Source: Janthinobacterium sp.
GTDB lineage: Bacteria > Pseudomonadota > Gammaproteobacteria > Burkholderiales > Burkholderiaceae_D
Direction of reading: 5' to 3'
Assembly (NCBI RefSeq): GCF_009923995.1
Contig: NZ_RFSK01000020.1
Location: forward strand, 27,899-91,898
DNA length: 64,000 bases
In this document: positions 59,604 through 64,000 of the stretch, one piece after another
Layout: every line of letters begins with the position of its first letter
How positions within the stretch are numbered: position 1 is the stretch's first letter
The notes under the pieces: generated by a model
Seen by the model: only the letters and a program-made list of their open reading frames with translations
Databases searched by the model: none
Told to the model about the DNA's origin: nothing
Made by a program: the position numbers and the translations under genes

Positions 59604-61016
59604 TCAGTCGCGCTTGCCGGGCTGCCACGCCGGCTGCGGCACCACCAGGCGAGAAAAGCTGGCGATGCTGGCCACGGCAGCAAAGCCGGCTGCCAGGCAC
59701 AGCGCATACGTCGTGCCCCGGCTGGCGGATACCGTGAAGCAATAGGCGACGAGCGCCGCGCCCGTCGCCTGGCCGATCAGGCGCGAGGTGGCCACCACGC
59801 CGCTGGCGCCGCCGGCCCGTTCGGGCGGCGCGCTGCCCATGATGGCTTTCAGGTTCGGCGCCTGGAAGAAGCCGAAACCGACGCCGCACACGGCCATGCG
59901 CCAGCCGATGTCGAAGGCGCTGGGGTGGGCCGGTATCCAGACCAAAGTCAGCAAGCCGCCCGCCAGCGCCGCCAGGCCGATGCCGCCCAGCACACCCGGC
60001 GAATAGCGGTCGCTGAGGCGCCCGGCCACGGGCGCCATCACGGCCACGAGCACGGCCCACGGCGTCATCAAAAAGCCCGTTTCCACGGGCGAACGGCCCA
60101 GGGTGACTTCAAAATAGAATGGCAGCGAGACGAAGGCCAGGCCCTGCGCGGCAAACGTGCACACGGCCGTCAGCGACGACAGCAGAAACAGGGGCCGGCG
60201 GAACAGGTCGATGGGCAGCATGGGCGCCGCATGGCCCGCCTGGCGGCGCAGCAACAGGACAAAGAAGACCGCCACGGCCACCAGTTCCGGCAGCAGGGTG
60301 GAAACGGAAGCGTGATGAGCGGCGTCGCCGAACAGCAAAATCAGCAGGCCGAAGGCGCCCACGTTGTACAGCGCCGTGCGCGCATCGAGGGTGTGGCCGG
60401 AAAGCCTGGTGGCCGGCAGCATGCGGCTGGCCAGGAAGAAGCCGGCCACGCCCAGCGGCACGTTGATGGCGAACAACCATGGCCACGAGGTCGTCGCCAG
60501 GATCAGGGAAGCGGCCGTGGGGCCGATGGCGAACGCGACGGCCACCACCAGCGCATTGTTGCCGAAGGCCCGGCCCAGCAAATGCTTGGGATACAGGGCG
60601 CGCAGCAGCGCCGTGTTGACGCTCATCATGGCGCTGGCGCCGACGCCCTGGAACAGGCGCGCCACCACCAGCGACGGCAAGGACCAGGCCAGCGCGCAGG
60701 CCAGCGACGCCAAAGTGAAGAGGAACATGCCGGAGATAAACACGCGGCGGTAGCCGGCGATTTCGCCCAGGGCGGAAAACGGTAGCAGGGTCGCCACCAT
60801 GGCCAGCTGATAGACGTTGACGATCCAGACGGAAGCGGCCGGCGTCGTGTGCAGCTCGCTGGCGATGGCCGGCAAGGCCGTGTTGGCGATCGCCGTATCG
60901 AGCGAGGCCATGCCCACGCCGATGGCCAGCGACAGCATGGCCCATAAGCGGGCGCCGGGCGGCAAGCCGTCCTCGCCCACGAGGAAGGGCTGCGCCCTGT
61001 TTTGCTTGAACATCAT
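59604..61016 (-). CDS. MFS transporter, DHA2 (14-TM) family
   Basis: 470 residues with about 14 membrane segments. MASLDTAIANTALPAIASEL matches the D1 motif, GEIAGYRRVFISGMFLF motif A, and RLFQGVGASAMMSVNTALL motif B. Two tandem ATGs (61016, 61013) open the frame with a weak GGA upstream. This type exports drugs or dyes. It is convergent with the acyl-CoA ligase gene, 10 bp apart, and has no regulator gene beside it. Confidence 0.9.
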   Translation of the reverse strand: MMFKQNRAQPFLVGEDGLPPGARLWAMLSLAIGVGMASLDTAIANTALPAIASELHTTPAASVWIVNVYQLAMVATLLPFSALGEIAGYRRVFISGMFLFTLASLACALAWSLPSLVVARLFQGVGASAMMSVNTALLRALYPKHLLGRAFGNNALVVAVAFAIGPTAASLILATTSWPWLFAINVPLGVAGFFLASRMLPATRLSGHTLDARTALYNVGAFGLLILLFGDAAHHASVSTLLPELVAVAVFFVLLLRRQAGHAAPMLPIDLFRRPLFLLSSLTAVCTFAAQGLAFVSLPFYFEVTLGRSPVETGFLMTPWAVLVAVMAPVAGRLSDRYSPGVLGGIGLAALAGGLLTLVWIPAHPSAFDIGWRMAVCGVGFGFFQAPNLKAIMGSAPPERAGGASGVVATSRLIGQATGAALVAYCFTVSASRGTTYALCLAAGFAAVASIASFSRLVVPQPAWQPGKRD

Positions 61017-61180
61017 TGATCCGATACGAAATCCATGCCGCGCCGCCAGCCACGCTTGCGCCGGGCATTGTTAGCGGCCAAGAATATGGCCGCAGGCAAG
61101 ACACTAGCATGGATAAACGGAGTCTGCCGGGCGGCCCGGCGAAGTCCTGGCCGCCCTGTTATCGGATGATCATGTGGGTT

Positions 61181-61897
61181 TTATTTCTTGCAATCGATGA
61201 CCTTGAAATCCTTCGAATAGCAGATGCGCAGCTCGCCCGAGTGCTTTTCATAGCCGAGCCAGCGGCCTTTCAGCTGCGGATTGTGCTGCTTCATCCACTG
61301 GAACAGTTCATTTTTCGGCATGGTGCTGTCCGGCAATTTCAAGGCCTGGAACAGTTCGCGTTCCTTCTCGAAATATTCCTTGGCCGTGTCGAAGTCGCAG
61401 GCGCCATGCTTTTCCCATTCGCCCTGCAGCAAGGCTTCGCCCGGCTGCATGCACATATACGGCAAGATCTCCGACGGCGCCAGTTTCGGCAGGTTGCCCT
61501 TGCAATAGCGCGGATGCAGCTCCGTCTTGCGCGGCGGCGTCACGGAAATGTCTTCGCAGGTGGCCGGATGGTCCGACTGCGCCCACAAGCCATGCACGAT
61601 CCAGCCGAAGTGGTTGCTCTCGGCGCACTGGAAGGCAGCCTTCTTCGACACTTCGCCACGGCGGCGCTGGCTGTCGCAAAAGCCGGGCGACCACGACAGC
61701 GCCAGGATGAAGGAATCCGTGGGCACGTTCGTGCTTTGCTTGTAGCAGGTGTTTTTTTCGTCCGACGGCTTGACGTCGTAATCGTAATAGCTGACGTTGC
61801 GGGGAATGGTGCACGTGGCGTCGGCCGCGTGGACGGCGCCGGCAGACAGGCTGAAAAACACGGCGGCCAGCGCGGGCAAGACAGAGCGGATTTTCAT
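61181..61897 (-). CDS. Secreted ribonuclease T2 family protein
   Basis: 238 residues from the ATG at 61897 (AAGGA 7 bases upstream); a 30-residue longer frame covers the terminator of ilvE and is rejected. A signal peptide (MKIRSVLPALAAVFFSLSAG, cleavage after VHA) is present. Both catalytic segments are intact: FGWIVHGLWAQ (His102) and GEWEKHGACD (Glu162 region, His164). Nine or more Cys suggest disulfides. T2 enzymes cut single-stranded RNA non-specifically and act in the periplasm or outside the cell. Confidence 0.94.
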   Translation of the reverse strand: MKIRSVLPALAAVFFSLSAGAVHAADATCTIPRNVSYYDYDVKPSDEKNTCYKQSTNVPTDSFILALSWSPGFCDSQRRRGEVSKKAAFQCAESNHFGWIVHGLWAQSDHPATCEDISVTPPRKTELHPRYCKGNLPKLAPSEILPYMCMQPGEALLQGEWEKHGACDFDTAKEYFEKERELFQALKLPDSTMPKNELFQWMKQHNPQLKGRWLGYEKHSGELRICYSKDFKVIDCKK

Positions 61898-61916
61898 CGA
61901 GTTTCCTTCAAGATAT

Positions 61917-61943
61917 AAAAACGCCGGCAACTGGGTGCCGGCG
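61917..61943 (-). terminator. Intrinsic terminator downstream of ilvE
   Basis: On the minus strand a perfect 8-bp stem (CGCCGGCA / TGCCGGCG, 6-base loop) is followed by five T. It lies between ilvE and the RNase T2 gene, directly before the leader of the latter. Confidence 0.8.
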
Positions 61944-62003
61944 CCGATGCCATTGAGATAAGCGTCAAGCAGCTTTTGGCGCAACACCCGAACAGCGAGA
62001 AAG

Positions 62004-62034
62004 CCGGGGTCGGACCCTGAGGGTCCGGCCCCGG
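62004..62034. repeat. Long GC palindrome (REP-like)
   Basis: 15-bp arms CCGGGGTCGGACCCT and AGGGTCCGGCCCCGG around one base match at 14 of 15 positions, the exception being a possible G-T pair. It has no T-run. It lies 80 bp past the ilvE stop, upstream of the terminator. Its GGGTC core recalls the GGGGTC/GACC ends of the nested element at 40931-40992. Confidence 0.5.
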
Positions 62035-62114
62035 AACTTCACTTTGGGGGTGAAATGGACGCCCACTTACTTATTGGTATGACCATGCTGCTGCGGCGCG
62101 ATCCAACAAACCCA

Positions 62115-63215
62115 TTAGCACACTTTGTGCATCCAGCCATGCGTATCCGCCGCCGTGCCATGCTGCAAGCCCAGCAGCGCTTCACGCAGGGCCAGGGTGA
62201 CGGCGCCATTTTCGTTGTTGTTGATGGTCATCTCAAAGCCGTTGGCCTTGGCCACGCCCACGGGCGTGATGACGGCGGCCGTGCCGCAGGCGAACACTTC
62301 GGTCATGCGGCCCGAGGCGATGTCGTCGCGCCATTGCTGGACGGACAATTTACGCTCTTCCGTCGCGTAGCCCAGGTCTTTCGCCATTTCCAGCAGGCTG
62401 CGGCGGGTAATGCCTGGCAGCAAGGTGCCCGTCAATTCCGGCGTCACGACGGTGACCTTCTCGCCATCCTTGTAGACGAAGAACAGATTCATGCCGCCCA
62501 TTTCCTCGATGTACTCGCGGTGCACGGCGTCCAGCCACACGACCTGGTCGCAGCCCTTTTCCTGCGCTTGCGACTGGGCCATCAGGCTGGCCGCGTAGTT
62601 GCCCGCGCACTTGGCTTCCCCCGTGCCGCCCGGCGCGGCGCGCACGAAGTCTTCGCTGATCCACACGGTGACGGGTTTCACGCCTTTCGGGAAATAGGCG
62701 CCCGCTGGCGAGGCGAACAGCACGAACAGGTATTCCTCCGAGGGACGCACGCCCAGGTAAGGGTCGGTGGCGATCATCAGCGGACGCATGTACAGGCTCT
62801 CGCCCGTGTTCTTCGGCACCCAGTTGCGGTCTTGCGCGATCAGCGCGTCGCCCGCTTCCAGGAACAGTTCGACGGGGATGGCCGGCATGGCCAGGCGCGC
62901 GGCGCTGCGGTTGAAGCGCTCCGCGTTTTGTTCTGGACGGAAAGTCTTGATGCTGCCATCGGGCTGGGCAAACGCCTTGTAACCTTCGAAGATGGCCTGG
63001 CCGTAGTGCAGCGACGAGGCGGACGGGTCCAGCATGAGCGGACCGTAGGCTTTCAGTTCGCCCTGCTGCCACTTGCCGTCGCGGTAAGGAATCACCACCA
63101 TGTGGTCCGTGAAGATGCGGCCGAAGGCGGGATTGACCATGCGCGCGGCGCGCTCGGCGTCGGACAGGGGGTGGGCGGATGGGGTGACGACGAGATTCGG
63201 TGTGGAAGTGGTCAT
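62115..63215 (-). CDS. ilvE: Branched-chain amino acid aminotransferase
   Basis: 366 residues from the ATG at 63215. The enzyme transfers the amino group between glutamate and the keto acids of valine, leucine and isoleucine. It is a class IV PLP enzyme of the long BCAT type: SSLHYGQAIFEGYKAF, catalytic Lys202 in GEAKCAGNYAAS, VVWLDAVHREYIEEMGGMNL, and LTGTLLPGITRRSLLEMA. No strong ribosome binding site is seen. A terminator lies 170 bp downstream. It stands alone, without other ilv genes. Confidence 0.94.
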   Translation of the reverse strand: MTTSTPNLVVTPSAHPLSDAERAARMVNPAFGRIFTDHMVVIPYRDGKWQQGELKAYGPLMLDPSASSLHYGQAIFEGYKAFAQPDGSIKTFRPEQNAERFNRSAARLAMPAIPVELFLEAGDALIAQDRNWVPKNTGESLYMRPLMIATDPYLGVRPSEEYLFVLFASPAGAYFPKGVKPVTVWISEDFVRAAPGGTGEAKCAGNYAASLMAQSQAQEKGCDQVVWLDAVHREYIEEMGGMNLFFVYKDGEKVTVVTPELTGTLLPGITRRSLLEMAKDLGYATEERKLSVQQWRDDIASGRMTEVFACGTAAVITPVGVAKANGFEMTINNNENGAVTLALREALLGLQHGTAADTHGWMHKVC

Positions 63216-63339
63216 GGCAGCAGAAGACGAGTCAGGAAGAATAAAGAGATTCCCTATTGTAGCGCCTAATCCGCCCGGCGAGGGCGTGGATGGGATGGCC
63301 GCCATTGCTGCGCCGCATCAATCAACGGGGCCTGCGCCG

Positions 63340-63837
63340 TCAGCCGGCCCGCAGCGGCCGGCCCCGCCCCGCCTGCGCTTCCTCGGCGCACTGGCTGCAG
63401 CGCATCTGCACGGACAGCACGTTGGCGCCGATTTCCATGCCATGCCGGGCCGCCGTCAGGCGCACCTGCTCCACCAGCGGCGCATCCTGCACCAGCACGC
63501 TGCGTTCGCAGACCCGGCACACGAGGTAGCAGCTGTCCGCCGCCACCTTGTCGGGCTTGATCAGGTAGCGCGCCTTGTTGCCGCTGGCACTCGCTTCGCG
63601 CTCGCGCAGCAGCAGGCCCGCCAGTTCCATTTCCTTGAGCACGCGGTAAATCGTGCCCAGGCTGATGGATATGCCAATATGCAATAACTGCTGGTAGATG
63701 CCTTCCGCGTTCATGGCTTGCCGCTGGGTAGCCGCCAGCACTTGCAGGATGCAGATGCGCGCGCTCGTCGGGCGCAGGCGCACGGCGCGCAGGCTGTCGA
63801 AAACGCGGCCATCGCCCTGGATAGGAATGTCTTGCAT
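63340..63837 (-). CDS. Fur-family transcriptional regulator
   Basis: 165 residues from the ATG at 63837 with GGAG 7 bases upstream; ATG and TTG further upstream lack a site. The Fur winged helix is clear (RPTSARICILQVLAATQRQA MNAEGIYQQLLHIGISISLG TIYRVLKEMELAGLLLRE, in parts). The C-terminal domain has CRVC and CSQC pairs for a structural zinc but few of the usual His ligands (the HHDH-type motif is replaced by SCYLVC), so metal sensing may differ from classical Fur. A specific subfamily cannot be named. Confidence 0.9.
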   Translation of the reverse strand: MQDIPIQGDGRVFDSLRAVRLRPTSARICILQVLAATQRQAMNAEGIYQQLLHIGISISLGTIYRVLKEMELAGLLLREREASASGNKARYLIKPDKVAADSCYLVCRVCERSVLVQDAPLVEQVRLTAARHGMEIGANVLSVQMRCSQCAEEAQAGRGRPLRAG

Positions 63838-63915
63838 GGGATTCTCCGCTTGTGCGTTCAGCTCTACTGACATTGCCAAGCGAGAAGATAAAAAGGGAAC
63901 CGGGAAATAAAAAAA

Positions 63916-64000
63916 GGCTCTGTCCTCGACAAGTAGGGGAACTCACAGTATGGCTGAGGTCTAACTGAGTGGACCAGCCAGACGGGAGCACCTCATGCAA
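63916..64000 (+). mobile_element. Possible left end of an insertion sequence, with the first codons of a gene
   Basis: After an A-rich run the sequence changes to GGCTCTGTCCTCGACAAG, which resembles the GGCTCT terminal repeats of ISL3-type elements. An ATG at 63995 with GGGAG 6 bases upstream opens a plus-strand frame that leaves the window after two codons. The other end is not visible, so this rests on the terminal motif and layout only. Confidence 0.3.

Noticed and set aside
61130..61157. GGGCGGCC / GGCCGCCC repeat after the RNase T2 gene as terminator
   Set aside because: The loop is 12 bases and there is no T-run. It was not strong enough to list.
1..64000. CRISPR arrays, tRNA or rRNA genes, prophage
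   Set aside because: No regular direct-repeat array, no cloverleaf with anticodon arm, no rRNA-like stretch and no phage structural genes were seen on either strand by eye.

Overview
The window is a GC-rich bacterial chromosome segment with closely packed genes, most with a visible Shine-Dalgarno sequence. Several features point to a beta-proteobacterium of the Oxalobacteraceae, most likely Janthinobacterium or a close relative: a subclass B3 metallo-beta-lactamase that looks like THIN-B of Janthinobacterium lividum, a glucokinase fused to a HexR-type regulator as known from Burkholderiales, an IolC kinase fused to a DUF2090 domain, and a NasS/NasT nitrate-sensing pair. No rRNA, tRNA, CRISPR array or complete mobile element was recognised. 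One possible insertion-sequence end lies at the right border.

Layout. 1-4127: a partial LysR regulator divergent from a secreted cyclase-family protein, then cobA, nasS and nasT. 4203-17516: a complete myo-inositol system. One minus-strand operon reads iatB-iatP-iatA-iolC-iolD-iolE-iolB-iolA (import, then degradation to an acyl-CoA). It is divergent from an RpiR-type regulator and two inositol-dehydrogenase-like genes, and a perfect dyad operator lies in the shared promoter region. 17530-24703: a RelE/HigB-type toxin-antitoxin pair, a DUF885 protein, an MFS pump with its TetR regulator and a 19-bp palindromic operator, and two tandem exported ParB/sulfiredoxin-fold proteins. 24719-36040: a sugar module with a GtsABCD-like ABC importer, a LamB-like porin, the glucokinase-HexR fusion, a LacI regulator, a PfkB sugar kinase and an AGE-family sugar isomerase with a LacI-type operator.

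36077-46593: two Sel1-repeat proteins, a DUF1090 protein, mmsB-mmsA (valine/3-hydroxyisobutyrate catabolism), an orphan LivK-like binding protein with a divergent LysR regulator, an isochorismatase-like hydrolase, a 623-residue protein of unknown function and a TPR protein. 46611-49802: blaI, then a BlaR1-like membrane protein whose sensor domain is an S11 (PBP7-type) penicillin-recognising domain, then the B3 metallo-beta-lactamase. The operator has three CTAG boxes exactly 14 bp apart, and an intrinsic terminator separates the sensor gene from the lactamase. 49829-64000: an LRR-like protein, a DUF3422 protein, a TetR-Bcr/CflA efflux operon with two operators, a copper-delivery cluster (DUF2946, SCO1, PCuAC), a Crp/Fnr regulator divergent from an acyl-CoA ligase, a second 14-TM MFS pump, RNase T2, ilvE and a Fur-family regulator.

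How the parts fit. The two carbon modules each pair a porin or importer with catabolic genes and a dedicated regulator. IolA and the second MmsA catalyse the same type of step, so inositol and valine breakdown converge on acyl-CoA intermediates. The bla locus is the most unusual system because it joins known families into an uncommon sensor architecture.
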